Assembly (NCBI RefSeq): GCF_027595985.1
Contig: NC_073313.1
Span: 218,304,066-218,368,065, forward strand
Origin: Sorex araneus
Lineage: Eukaryota > Chordata > Mammalia > Eulipotyphla > Soricidae
DNA: 64,000 nt
Direction of reading: 5' to 3'
Made by a program: the position numbers and the translations under genes
In this document: positions 45,660 through 57,776 of the stretch, piece by piece
Position numbering within the stretch: position 1 is the first letter of the stretch
How the letters are laid out: each line of letters begins with the position of its first letter
The notes under the pieces: model-generated
What the model was told of the DNA's origin: nothing
The model's database searches: none
The model's input: only the letters and a program-made list of their open reading frames with translations

Positions 45660-46133
45660 TAATGGATTATGTGCTTTGGGCTGCATTCCCAAGCAACCGG
45701 ACTCCAGGAAGACCCAAACCAGGTGCGTCGGCCTCACACCATCCATGGGGTTGGTTGGGCCTTGATCAGAAGGACTTGGGCCCCCCAGAACTAAACTGCC
45801 AAGATGAAGAAGAACTAAAATGACTGTCTGTACTTTGAATGCACATACGCTGGCATCAGAAGCATCCATTGAGGACCTTATGGTGTAAGCACAGAATATC
45901 AAGTATGACATCATTGGTCTAACCGAGACGAGAAGGAATCAATCACATCACATCAATCAATCACATCATTTTCAACACTGGAGAAGAACTGTTCCTCGCA
46001 ACATGGAACAACAGAGGTGTTGGTGTCGTCTGTGTCCTTGTCAACACAAACTTGGCCATGAGCATTGATTCATTCGAATGCCTAACAATGCCTAATTGAA
46101 TGATTATGCTTGAATAGATGTGGCTCACTGCTT
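45660..46133 (+). mobile_element. RTE LINE copy B, 5' UTR and endonuclease start
   Basis: A 160-base, GC-richer leader (gcattcccaagcaaccggac to ccagaactaaactgccaag) precedes an ATG at 45820. The frame reads MTVCTLNAHTLASEASIEDL and then hits a stop (TAA after MV), so this copy is dead, but it shows where the RTE ORF starts. It continues through attttcaacactggagaag to tgtggctcactgct and then jumps to the C-terminal third of the element at 46134, an internal deletion of most of the endonuclease and reverse transcriptase. Confidence 0.9.
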
Positions 46134-46469
46134 CAATGGAACAAACATCTCCAAATGCAGCAGTTATGTGTACCTGGGTTGAGAACTTAACATGAGGAAT
46201 GACTTGACGCCAGAACTGCGCAGGAGGAAGAGAGCAGTGTGGAACACCTTCAAAAGTGTCAAAGAAGTGCTTAAGAGGACAAAGAACCTCTGGCTCTGGG
46301 CACATTTTTTTTTGAGTCCACCATCCTTCCTGCACTAACAAACACCTCAGAGACCTGGGCCCTAGGAAAACAGTATGAGAACGCTATTTGGGTATCCCAA
46401 AGAGGAATAGAAAGAGCTATGCTTAGAGTATCACATTTCACTCAAGTGAGAGAAGGAATCCAAAGTTCT
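46134..46469 (+). mobile_element. RTE LINE copy B, C-terminal region
   Basis: tcaatggaacaaacatctcc through gccagaactgcgcaggagga and gagacctgggccctaggaaa to cacatttcactcaagtgaga match copy C at 11937-12245. Its frame is broken. A minus-strand L1-type composite interrupts it at 46470 and the RTE resumes at 47025. Confidence 0.92.
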
Positions 46470-47024
46470 TTTTATTAAATTTTTTTTTTTTATTGAATCA
46501 CCATGTGAAAAGTTACAAAGCTTTCAGGCTTAAGTCTCAATCATACTGTGATCGAAAACCCATCCCTTTCACCAATGCACATGTTCCACCACCAAGAATC
46601 CCAATATACTTCTCATCCCACCGCCCCACCCACCACCCCTGCCTGTGTGGCTGATGATTTTTGTTTTACTTTCTCTTTACGTTGATTACATTCAATATTT
46701 CAACAGAAAACTCACTATTATTATTTGGATTTTTCCCCCAAGAATCAGACCTGCCTTTTTGGCAGCATTTGATAATTAGTTTTCCATTGTTGAGAATGAA
46801 GAGCATATAAGATTTTGGATTTCTGGTATTTTAGTAACTAAGTCCAGTGAAATTTCTGCCAGAAATTGCATCATTGCAAGCTCGTACCATTGTTTAGTGG
46901 GCCTTTTAAGCTGGCGGTCGCCACGCCGCTGCCAGGGAAAGAAAAAGCCAAGATAGAAAAACATTTCCACTCCCATAGTGGCATGGTGCTGTAGCTTAGT
47001 TCACAGTCTAGAGGCATTTCTGCA
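46470..47024 (-). mobile_element. Truncated L1-tailed composite nested in RTE copy B
   Basis: Minus-strand insertion. Its 3' end at the left has the antisense poly(A) and ttgaatcaccatgtgaaaag, i.e. the L1 3' end. Further in it matches the 38.56-39.9 kb composite (gtagcttagttcacagtcta at 46991-47010, ttccattgttgagaatga and caatatttcaacagaaaact). The TSD GGAATCNNNAGTTCT lies at 46455-46469 and 47025-47039 with three mismatches, so it is older than the 38.5 kb copy. It is 5' truncated. Confidence 0.88.
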
Positions 47025-47375
47025 GGAATCTGGAGTTCTGACCTCTGTCGACAATCAAGAATCAGGGATGCTGTCTTGTTTGCCAAGGCCTCAAAAATCA
47101 GATGGGCCGGATACATAATGCGATTCAGGATGACTGCTGGACTAGAGCTGTTACCAGCTAGATTCCACGGGTTGTCAAAAGACCGCCTGGCAGCCCACCT
47201 AGGAGATGGTCAGAGTTCTTTGTCAAAACCGTGAATGAACGATTTGAACTTCCTGTTCCGGAGTGAGCAGATACCATTGGGCTACACTAACATGTTGCAT
47301 GTAGACAAGGATGAATAGAGATGTTACTGGTGCCCACTCAGCAAATGGAAGATCAACGGAATGACAAGTGATACA
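47025..47375 (+). mobile_element. RTE LINE copy B, 3' end
   Basis: tctggagttctgacctctgt, gatgggccggatacataatg, ggttgtcaaaagaccgcctg, gttactggtgcccactcagc and terminal gtgatacaagtgat repeats. It follows the last third of copy C block for block. I found no convincing TSD for this copy because the flanks are too AT-rich. Confidence 0.92.
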
Positions 47376-47479
47376 AGTGATGAGCAATGTGAAAAATAAA
47401 TATTTTTGAGACCATAAATATATGATAATTAAATTAATACATTAATGAGAGCTAAGTAGCAAATCACCCTTTAAAATAA

Positions 47480-48300
47480 TTGTATCAGACAACGGTTTTG
47501 ATGACATTCAATATTTCATTCACTATAGAAACCCTCAAAAATATATTACAAAGAATGTACTTCAAGACAATAATGAACACATATAAAACACACATCTAAC
47601 ATCATACTCTAAAGCAGTAAAATTGAAACATAATTTCTGGTACAGTTATGAGACAAATTTATGATGTTTTTCATTGTTATTCAGTATAGATGTGGAAATT
47701 CTCACCATACAAAATAAACAAGAAAAATAAATTGAAGTGTATATATAAGAAACTTGAATTATTTACCAATGATATCATTTTATTCAGTTCTTCAAAAACT
47801 CAGCCTTTAAAAAAATCTTATAAAAAATACCCATTACAAAAACAGAGACTATAAAATAAATAGACAGAATCATTTGCATTTATGTATACAAATGATGACA
47901 AGCTGGAAAAGTTTACAAAATGTTGACAGGAAAATAAAATCCCAGATCAAATATTTAGGAATCAATTTAACAAAGTGAAACTTTAAAAAAAAATAAAAAA
48001 CTACACGTTACTATTAATAGAAGTAGAAAGATCACTGAGTGATGGGAAAATATTTTAAATTAGTGAATTAAAAGAACTAACATTGTCAAATGACTGAAAT
48101 ATATAAAGAATTACAAATATTTAATGCATTTCTAATTAAATTATCGATGTCTTTCTTCAAGGACTCAGGTTTCTATTAAAACTTTGTTGGAATAAAAATA
48201 TTCTCTGAATGACCAAAGCTATTTTAAGAAAAAGGACACATTTCCCCACTGTCAAGTATATTCTAGAGCTTCAGTCAATAAAACTGTATGGTACCATTTT
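47480..48300 (+). mobile_element. Relic L1 ORF2 (reverse-transcriptase region)
   Basis: Block order matches the end of the L1 reverse transcriptase and beyond: acaacggttttgatgacatt, catctaacatcatactctaa, tttaggaatcaatttaac and aaagaactaacattgtcaaa. Stops are dense and many indels are present. No catalytic box survives in frame. Confidence 0.75.
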
Positions 48301-51300
48301 TAAAAAATACTGATGATATTGTGTCTTTTATCTAAAATCAGTATGTTACTGCTTCTAATTATAAGGGAGAGAAAGAAAAGAAGAGCTTAGAAGAGAACAG
48401 AGGAAAGAACATAAACAAAACCTCTACATTTGTTGATATACCAGTGGAAATGAGAGCACAAAGACGATATACATAAAACGAATAAGAAAAATAATTTCAC
48501 CTTTCTGCTGAATAATCTAAAATGTCTATCATTGAAATAATATCACATTAGTTCTTAGGTTTTACAGTCATAAGTTGTCATTTTACTAAACTGCTATAAT
48601 TGACATTTTAATAAGAATTCTATATTAAATACCAAGTTTTATTAGAATAGCTTATTAAGTCAATAACGTTTGTAATATATTTTAAGTTAATATATTAATT
48701 TTTAGGATATTGAATTCATTTAACCAGGATGCTTAAAACCTTTATGATTGTAGGTAAATTATTTTTGAACTGTATAATAGATTATGTGTCTTCAATTCCA
48801 TAGCAGCAAGTAGATTATATATAAATGATGTTCCCCTTTTCAAATCTCCTAGAAACAGGGTTGCATTATATGAAAAATGTATTCTAACTTAATGTATTCT
48901 AACTTAAATATGTATTCTAACTTCATTATTTGTTTTAGTCATAAGATTAAACTGTTCTTTTCTGAATTAGTGAAGGGACGGTTATTCTCTTAAAATGGTT
49001 TTCTATTGCAATTTTGCATGAATGATACTTTAACAGGATAGAGAACTACAATGTCAAAATCCATTCTCCTTTATGAAGAAAGCAATTTCTGAAAGTTTAT
49101 GTAGTACTGCAATTAAAACTTGACAAATTTTCTTTTTCTTCCCTCTTTTTCTTCTTTTTCTCATACAACAGTATTAACTCAAAGTATATTGAGATAAAGT
49201 CTTTTCTCATCCTGAAAATTTAAAATATTCACCATTGTAAAACTGTACACAACTTTTTGAATGCACTTTCTCAAAGGCAATCTAATGTACTAAGTTAGTC
49301 AAACTAAAGTAGAAATTAAGGATAAATTAAGAAAAAAAATGCCTTCTGGTCAGCCTGAGGATTAAATATTTGCAGCCTTTATTAATTTAAATTAATGTAC
49401 TATGGCCTTAACTTTTGTTTAGAATCTAGAAGGATATAATCAAACACTGCTACATATCACATGCATATTAGTATTATTCTTGCCTTGAATATTTACTTCC
49501 ATCTATTTCTTTATTTCTTTGTATAGGATTTTGGAGCAAACTCAAATATTCCTCTGTCAATCTCTCTTGAGATGGTTTGCTCTTCATTACTAGTTCCTTT
49601 CAGTACCCAGAAGCCAAGAAATCTGATAGAGATCTGGCTAATACATGACTTTCACTACACTGTTTCCATCTATTACATTTGGTTAGAATTCTTCTGCCTC
49701 TTCTATCTTAGTTTAAATCTCCCTCTAGTTATTTCTTCAACCCAAACTGCTTCTTATTCTGTGAATGTGTCTTTAGTTTTAAATTTTATTTATCTTCATA
49801 AACATCATAGAACACTTTTGCATATATTTAGAGTAAAGGAATAGCTATTTTAACACACTACTCCTTTTCTTATAGTATCATTTCTCTAAGTCAGTGTATC
49901 AACATGGGTAATATATTAGAACCATTGATGACAAAATTAATTTTTTTCTCGATTAATATTTGTAATTAATTTTTATTATTTGAACTCAATTAAAAATACT
50001 TAATTTTTTAAAGATCAAGTCAGTTTTCAAAGATTTAGCATAAAAATTTTTTTCTGTACCATTTTTATATGATGCATCAGTTCAAAAAATGACTATCGTT
50101 TCTAAAGAAAAAAGACAACCATAACAATATCATATAAACAAAAGTGATTAGTAGTGGTGACAAATATTTCTTCGTAGAAAGAATGTTTTTGCTTTTAACC
50201 TGTATCTCAATGTCCAGAACTCTTAGAACATTCTCTTGAATTAGCTGTTAAAAATCAACAGTAATTTCTGCTATTCTTCTAATTTTTAGAGCAGTGGACT
50301 TTAAAAACAGTCTTCTTACAGTGTTGTCTTCTCTTTGAGTAACTCTGGGACCTAAAAAACAAACACCAACTGGGTCAGTTTATATGGTTTAAGGCTTAAC
50401 TTGAACAATGTGTTTCACAGCTAAAAATAATGCATATCTTATCTTCTTAAAATCGCAAATAGAAAGTGTAAATCAGACACTTGGAAAATGGCTTAAATTT
50501 CTATTGGAAATATGACACAGCTCAGTCAATCAGAACATATTTGTAAATAACATGTCCATGGTTCAGTGTAATGAACTACTTATGGGAAGACAAACAGCAC
50601 CCATTACACTCCACTTCACGTATGTTCCATTACAGTGAACATACTCATTATTTCTACACCAAATGAGGAAGTCTTATATGTTCTATATAGTAATAAGTCT
50701 TTTATAAGTTTTATTATTTCATACAGCTTATCACATTCTAATTGAGGGTTTTTGAATTTATACAAGTTAGGAATCTAGCACTTTTACAGGTGGTTATAAA
50801 ATTGTGAGAGGATTTTTAATAACACTATCATAATTATAAGGAAAAAACTCAAATTAAATCAACAAAGCTTAATTTCCCTTCCTTGCTTTTTTCTCACATT
50901 CTATTAGCATTCTAAATGTTTCACTTCACTCACCTGATCAGATAATCTGTCTCCATCTATTCTTCATGCAGATAGATTATTAAGCCTTTCATTCAAACCT
51001 TCCAACTTTATTAGCTAATCAAACTTCCTGCATTAATGGGATACAAAAATTTTGCCTCAAAGCAACTTAGTACTTACATTTTTGAAACTATGTTGAATTG
51101 TCTTTGTCTAAACAATCTCCTAGACTTTGTGTCCTGTGACCTGTATAGTCTTGTCCTGACTGAAGGTTTGCTCTGAGAACGCAATTTTATTTTTGTAGTC
51201 TAGAAGCATAATTAAGATTTCTAATAATAGGGCTACTAAAATGTTCTCCATTTGAAACAGCTGGTTAGAATGGAAACTGAGAAATTTAAAACTGACAGAA

Positions 51301-53454
51301 TGTAGTATTTAGTATGTAGTACTAACATTTTCATTTTTAGTCATGTGAAAATCCTGTGCTGAAATATTCAAAGTGATGTTTAAAGATTGTCTAATATTTT
51401 ATTATAAATGATTTACATTAATCCAAGTTGTTTTACTTTAATTAATTGTATATTTTAGTGGCACTTCAGTATTTTAGTGGCACTTCATCTTTTAAACATA
51501 TAAGGTATACTTTCATAAGAAAAATTAATTTTCTATGGAAGGTAAAATATGAATTAAATTTATTTTAAAATCACTGAAAATTATAGAATACTAATACTTA
51601 TATAGCCCATTTAATTTTAATTCAATTCTATTAATTTTTAAAACTGAAAATTTCCAAATTAATGTGAAATAATACAGTAATTGAAAAAAGCCACAAGATT
51701 TTCTCATTTTTTATGTGATCAAATAGTGGCTGTAAGACTTAATTAAAGTGAATTAGATGTTTGATTAAATATTAATCAAACACTGTGATCCCACGTGATA
51801 TTTAGTAAGCTTCATTTTATATTAATGAATTAAACTAATGCAAATTAATATATGTGCTAATTTAGAATAATTTGTCCATGTGTATATATGTGCTTGCTCT
51901 AGCATTATAATTTATTATGGTCAAGTATAATAATTATGTGTACTAGGAAAATAAATTATTTAAAAATAATTGTAAAACAATTAATTAGTTTTAGTTTAGT
52001 TTGCCCAAATAAAAATGATCAAGCATACTAGAAATATATTGAAATATGCAAATAATTTCTGAGATATGATGATAGTGTTGTGAGTATAGACTAGTCTTTC
52101 AATCTTAACAATATAAATTATCTGATTTTTTTCTCTCTATAAAATAAAATTAATGATCTATTCAACCTGGTATTACTGGAAAATTAAATAAAATATGTGT
52201 AAACAGGATTAAGAACTGTAAATATTCTGTACAAAGCAGCCTAACATAATATAATTAATGTGATTTTTATTATTACTAATATGAGCTATATCTTGGAATT
52301 ATTGAATTTGAAATTTATTAGTATGGATTTATCACAATGATATGTAAACCACAGAGAGCAGATCTATTTGATAAACTATTTGGGCCTTTTGATATAAAAT
52401 TCACATGTACATACACATATACAGTCTCTTCACTGGTTCAATGACATAAGATTATGTTTGTATTTGTGTAACAATAAAAATAGAGGAACATCTCATATGT
52501 TAATATGTTGCAAATGTTATAATTCTATTTCTACAACTAGCTAGTTATGTTAATGAAATTTTATGAAGAATTATTTTTTGTTCCACTTCTGCTAGGAGGG
52601 CCATGAATAATTCCATTCACTCTTTTCAGTTCAGACTAAACTACAGCTAATAGTATACAACTAATGGGGAGAGTTTACTTTTATCTCAAACCATTTTGAG
52701 AATAGTTCAATTTTATTGTATATTTTAGTGGTTATAACTTAGTTTATATGATAATAATGGAGTTAGCACATAATTTTGCTATTCATGTTATCATAGCTCT
52801 CCACTATCAAAGTGCTCATCGATTGACACTGACCATACAGTTAAAAAGAATAGATCTGAAGGAGTTGATGTTATACATATGATTGTCCTATTATAACTTA
52901 ATCTTTTAAATTTAGAAATTTATTTCAAGCAGACTTCATTTTAATTTGACAGATGTCAGGAACTCAATGTGAGGTATTTGATAATAAAGACTAGCTTTAA
53001 AAACAACATACCCACTTTTTTGATTTTAAGTAAAAATTAAACAGGTAATTATTGATATTTAGAATGAATAACCTTAGCACAAAAGGCACAAGATAACTTT
53101 AAAATTGAGAGTTTTCCCAAGATAATGTGAAAATAAAGTAGCACCATATAGGGAAGAATTGAGTTCTGTACTTTTATTTGTAAGTTGATGCTAACAATAT
53201 TCGGATACCTCCCCAAAGAAGACCCGTAATTGGTAACTAAGTATATGAAAGCTATATTCTATGTCACAAATAATTCATATCAAACTGATTATTTTAAATT
53301 ACGAGAGTATTAACAATGCTTAATATGACTAACATCCAAAACATGAGCAGTAATATATGCTGAAGAGGAAGTGTAATAATACAGCATAACCATTTTGGAA
53401 ACACTTATTAACTTATTAAGTTTATTGAGATTACATGCTTTTAGTTAATGGGGA
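48301..53454. other. Long AT-rich stretch without young transposons
   Basis: Over 5 kb with no SINE, L1 3' end, RTE or LTR that I can recognise, unlike the rest of the window. No gene, splice pattern or RNA gene is evident. It may hold conserved non-coding elements or simply old DNA. Confidence 0.5.
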
Positions 53455-53622
53455 AGAGGGTCTGAGCAACCCCCTATGATGCTCAGGATTTACCTTCTGA
53501 CTGTCCTCAGGGTTCACTCCTTACACTACTTAGCACCTCTGGTGACAAGGAATAAAGCAGGACATGCCACATGCAAATCAAGTGCTTTAGTTAATCTCTG
53601 CACTTTCTCATTGGCCCTAGTT
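53455..53622 (-). mobile_element. Old SOR-type SINE
   Basis: Antisense relic: ccctatgatgctcaggattt, actgtcctcagggttcactc, acatgccacatgcaaatcaa and cattggccc. Confidence 0.7.
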
Positions 53623-53675
53623 TCATTTTTTAAATAAAGGAGCAATAGGTTTACAATACAAATAAATTTTATGAA

Positions 53676-53683
53676 TACAGCTT
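53676..53683. repeat. SINE TSD, left (TACAGCTT)
   Basis: Recurs at 53940-53947, immediately after the SINE terminal repeats. Confidence 0.7.
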
Positions 53684-53939
53684 GGACTGGAGCAATAGCA
53701 CAGCGGTAGGGCTCATTTGCCTTGCATGCGACCACAACCTGGGCTCAGTTCCTCCTTCCCTGTCCTTCTCATGGAGCACAGCAAGCTACTGAATTATCCC
53801 ACCTGCAGAGTAGAGTTTGGCATGCTACCCGTGGCGTATTCAATATGCCAAAAACAGCAACAACAAGTCTCACAATGGAGATATTACTGGTGCCCGCTCG
53901 AGCAGATTGATGAACAACAGGATGACAGTGCTACAGTGC
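53684..53939 (+). mobile_element. Full-length RTE-tailed SINE
   Basis: ggactggagcaatagcacag, catttgccttgcatgcgac, a damaged B-box region (gggctcagttcctcc), the body with acagcaagctactgaattat, attcaatatgccaaaaacag, caatggagatattactggtg, ccgctcgagcagattgatga and terminal acagtgctacagtg. The body copy cccgctcgagcag is the closest in the window to the RTE form. Confidence 0.93.
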
Positions 53940-54035
53940 TACAGCTTCACAATAGGTATATATGGCATCATATATATGAGCACTGAGCCAAGTGTAAGCC
54001 CTGAGAACAACTGGGAGTGGTCACACCTTAAAAAA
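53940..54035 (+). mobile_element. SOR-type SINE tail fragment
   Basis: gagcactgagccaagtgtaa, gccctgagaacaactgggag, tggtcacacc and an A-run. It is probably the 3' end of an older SINE into which the RTE-tailed SINE inserted. Confidence 0.65.
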
Positions 54036-54084
54036 AAAGTAAAAAAGAATTATAGTTTTTGAAAAATTTTCTAGGATATTTGTA

Positions 54085-54512
54085 TAAAAAAGGGTCATGA
54101 TCACGATCACAATCACAAAATCCCGTTAATTGTCAATTTCTTGAGCAGGCTCAGTAACCTCTCCATTTGTCCTTTCCCTGAGATCTTAAGTCTCTCTTGA
54201 CTCGGCCCTCCCAACGATGTCACACTGGAGGCTCTTTCAGGGTCAGGGGAATGAGATCCATCTTGTTACCGGATTTAGCATATGAATACACCATGCAAAG
54301 CTTGCAAGGCTGTCCCATGTGGGCAGAAAACTCTCAGAAGCTTGCCAGTTTCTCCCAGAGAAAGAAGCAGGCTACAAGCTTTGCGGCCTCGCGTGCTTCT
54401 GGGAGCTTACTTTTAAGTCTCTGGATCTTGGCCACTGATGGGATTACACACACCTGGGTTCCTCTGCTGGTACCTTCATGAGTGAGGCCTGTACAAACGT
54501 GTGGAGAGTATA
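54085..54512. mobile_element. Second copy of antisense-SINE composite
   Basis: From left: gatcacgatcacaatcac (decayed terminal repeats), ttcttgagcaggctcagtaa, the extra segment ending gggtcaggggaatgagatcc, gtgggcagaaaactctcaga, then agtctctggatcttggccac, tgatgggattacacacacct and gggttcctctgctggtacc. The order and junctions match 31.26-31.8 kb. It stops before the L1 3' end, so it is 3'-truncated, recombined or decayed there. Confidence 0.8.
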
Positions 54513-54721
54513 GGGTATAATATATCCTATAAAAAAAGGGTATATTATAACAATGCCCATTTTTTCTCTTACAGTTTTTAATAATCCAGTAATATATTGC
54601 TTCTATATTATGTACTATTGATAATAATATTAATATAATCACTATTAATCATATTAATCACGATATATAATTTGTGACTTATATTGATATAATATTATAA
54701 GATTCGTGGACTTGATTTACA

Positions 54722-54880
54722 CAGGAGCAACACCTGGCTGTGCTTAAAGGTTACTCCAGGCTATGCACACAGGAATTATTCCTGGTGATGCTCGGGGGCC
54801 ACATGGGATACTGGAAATCAAACCTCAGTGTACCATGTTCTAGACAAATGCCCTACTTGCTATACTGTCGTTCTGCTCAC
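54722..54880 (-). mobile_element. Old SOR-type SINE
   Basis: Antisense: gagcaacacctggctgtgct, ggaattattcctggtgatgc, tcgggggccacatgggatac, caaatgccctacttgctata and tcgttctgctc. Confidence 0.87.
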
Positions 54881-55240
54881 AATGGAACAATTTACAAAAA
54901 AAAATGAAATTTGATAGATAAATTAAAGTAACTGAATTGTGAGGAGGAGCTTATATAAAATATTTTCAAATGTATTTTTATAAATATTATACTCTTTAAC
55001 ACTCTTAATTGAATTATATGAGCATATTTTTCACTATCCATTCATAAGCTTTAAAAATATGCATGTGTAAATAAATTTGATAAGTTAATAAAATGTATAT
55101 CGCTTAAATTTCAATTAATTTTGTTCTAAATTAAAATGTTCATGAATTTGAGTCCTCAGTAAACTTTCTATATATGATTTTTCAACAAATGCTTAGTAAA
55201 GTGGAAAAGGAAATTTAAATATATTTAGATTGTCAAAACC
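54881..55240. other. AT-rich intergenic DNA, nothing recognised
   Basis: No feature recognised. Confidence 0.5.
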
Positions 55241-55255
55241 AAGTAGTATTATCTT

Positions 55256-55439
55256 TTTTTTTTCTTTTTTTTGCTTTTTGGGTCACACCTGGCGATGCAC
55301 AGGGGTTACTTCTGGCTCTGCACTCAGGAATCACTCCTAGCGGTGCTCAGGGGACCATATGGGATGCTGGGAATTGAACCCGGGTCGGCCGCATGCAAGG
55401 CAAATGCCCTACCCGCTGTGCTATTGCTCCAGCCCCCGC
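55256..55439 (-). mobile_element. Young SOR-type SINE with TSD
   Basis: Near-consensus antisense copy: T-rich tail, gggtcacacctggcgatgca, gcactcaggaatcactccta, ggaattgaacccgggtcgg and ctattgctccagccccc. The TSD AAGTAGTA(T/A)TATCTT lies at 55241-55255 and 55440-55454 with one mismatch. Confidence 0.96.
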
Positions 55440-55454
55440 AAGTAGTAATATCTT

Positions 55455-55890
55455 AACATTTAATTATTTTCTAAGTATGGCTACATCTTAAATGTAGCAA
55501 TATTAGCACACAATTTACCTTTCTTTTCTTTCTTTCACAGTGTTTAATTGCAAATTCCAGGAAGTCTTTCAATATATTCTTATAAACTTCATTGTCAAAT
55601 TCACCAATGACCTTCTAAAGAGCAATTTGAATGCACTTCTCTGATTTCTTATTATTGCATTATTAAAAGCATCTCCACAGTTGAACAATCTTTCATTAAA
55701 TTGACCCCCACTCTGCTTTTTAATGGGTGTGGCCTGGGACATTTACAGTCTTGGTTTTATAATCCTTTTTAATCTGCTCATTCCAGTCCCATTTTTAAGC
55801 TGCTATTTCTAGTATCAATCTTACACTTTCCTAGAGTTTATCTATATACATGCATAATATCCGTGCATTTTATTTCTTTACTCATTTATT
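55455..55890. other. Intergenic DNA, nothing recognised
   Basis: No repeat family or gene recognised. Confidence 0.5.
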
Positions 55891-55891
55891 T

Positions 55892-55978
55892 TGGTGTGGG
55901 GGCCACATCCAGCGATACTAAGGGGTTACTCCTGGCTCTGATCTAAAGAATCACTCATGTTTCTGCTGCATGTTTTTG
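55892..55978 (-). mobile_element. SOR-type SINE 3' fragment
   Basis: gggggccacatccagcgata, ctaaggggttactcctggct and aagaatcactcatg, antisense. It stops where the L1 begins. Confidence 0.75.
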
Positions 55979-55982
55979 GACC

Positions 55983-56762
55983 CCCAGAACACATTCTCAG
56001 AGTGCTATTTCTAGGTCAAATGGGAACTCAATTTCTAGTTTTTTGGGGAATGCCCATATTGTTTTCCAAATGACTGGACTAGTTGGCATTCCTACCAGCA
56101 TTAAATGAGGGTCCCTTTCTTCCAGGATTGGCACCAGCACTGGTTGTTCTTGTTCATTTGTATGTGTACTAGCCTCCGTGGTGTGAGATGAAATCTCATG
56201 GTTGTTTTGATTTGCATCTCCCTGATGATTAGTAATGCAGAACATTTTTTCATGGGACTTCTGAACATTCAAATTTTTTCTTTGAGGAAGTTTCTGTTCA
56301 TTTCATCACCCCATTTTCTGATAGGATTGGATTTTATTTTCTTGTAGAGTTCAACCAGTGCCTTGTATATCTTTGATATTAACCCCTTATCAGGAGGGTA
56401 TTGAGTGAATATCCTTTCCCATTCTGTAGGCTATTTTTGTATCCTGGTTACTGTTTCTTTGGAGGTGTAGAAGTTTCTTAATTGAATGTAGTCCCACTTG
56501 TTAATCTTTGCTTCCACTTGCGTGGTGAGCTGAGTTTAATCTTTGAAGATACCATTAGCTACAATATCATGAAGGGTTTTGCCTGTGTTTTCTTCCATGT
56601 ACTTTATTGTTTCAGGTCTGATGTTGAGGTCTTTAATACATTTTGATCTGACTTTTGTTCATGGCATTAGAAGCTCATTTTTGTTTTTTACATATATTTG
56701 TCCAGTTTTTCCAGCACCAGCTGTTAAAAACACAGTCCTTGTTCCACTTCATATTTCTTCCT
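55983..56762 (-). mobile_element. L1 ORF2 3' part, antisense
   Basis: On the minus strand it reads from the region before the L1 C-terminus (gaaaacacaggcaaaaccct, acattcaattaagaaacttc, aaggcactggttgaactcta) to catcagggagatgcaaatca and cccatttgacctagaaatag, then stops before the 3' UTR. A 91-codon minus frame (55997-56272) covers the conserved MLH..SHQGDAN-like block. It has no poly(A) or 3' UTR. It abuts a sense L1 fragment at 56763. Confidence 0.9.
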
Positions 56763-57690
56763 TCTAAATCAAAACAACAATGATATATCATCTTACACCA
56801 CAGAGAATGGCACACATCCAAAAGTACAAGAGCAACCAGTTCTGACATGGATGTGGGGAGAAAGGGACTCTTTCGTTATTGGTGAGAATGCTGACTGGTC
56901 CAACCTTTTTAGAAAACAATATGGACATTCTACAGAAAACTAAAATTGAGCTCCCATTTGACTCAAGAAGACCCTGGTGGTCCAAAAACATACAGCAGAG
57001 AGATCATCTGCATCTCTATGTTCATTGCAATAGCCAGAATCTGGAAACAACCTGAGTATCCTAGAACGAACTAATGGATAAAGAAACTATGGTACCTCTA
57101 CACAATGGAGTATTACAAGTTTTTAAAAAAATAAGGTCATGAAATTTGCCTAGAAATGGAAGGATTTGGAAAGTATGATGCGAGTGAAATGAGTCAGAAG
57201 GAGAGGGACAGATATAGAATGACCTCATTCACTTGTGGGATATGAAAAAAAATATGAAACTAATATCCAAGCCCAGGGAAAACTAGTCAGGAGAACTTGT
57301 CAATGGTGGGGAATTATCAGAAGGGAGATGGAGGGTAGTTATGATAGAGGTGGTCCATTATGACAATGCCAGTTGAAAATGATTACTCTTGATAGGAACT
57401 GAGTGTTGAAAGCACGTAAAGAGATACACATGACAACCTCTCACCATCTATATTACAAACTGTTATGCCTAAAATGAGAGAAAGAGAGAGCATGGGGAGA
57501 GGTACCTTTCATAAAGGCAGGTGGGGGGGTGGATTGAAGGGGGGAGGGTAACTGGGGACACTGGTGCTGGGAAATTACACTGGTGGAGAGATGCGTGTCT
57601 TAACATTATTGAACTGAAGTGCAATCATGAACAGCTTTGTAATGCTCTGTCACACAGTGATTCAATGAAAAAAAATAAGTAAAAGAAAAA
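56763..57690 (+). mobile_element. L1 3' end, sense
   Basis: aaatcaaaacaacaatgata, gagcaaccagttctgacatg, cagaatctggaaacaacctg, gaaatgagtcagaaggagag, then a long 3' UTR and the terminal cacacagtgattcaatgaaa with an A-rich tail. It begins in the middle of the ORF2 block that the neighbouring antisense piece also contains, so about 250 bases of L1 are present in both. Confidence 0.92.
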
Positions 57691-57697
57691 AATATGT

Positions 57698-57776
57698 ATC
57701 ACTTCTGGTACTGTCCCAGGCATGTCACCTGAAAGACAAGTGTCTTATCTTATGTATTATCTCTCCAGCCCCCTTT
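57698..57776 (-). mobile_element. SOR-type SINE fragment (head)
   Basis: caggcatgtcacctgaaaga, gacaagtgtcttatcttatg and ttatctctccagcccc, antisense. Confidence 0.65.
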
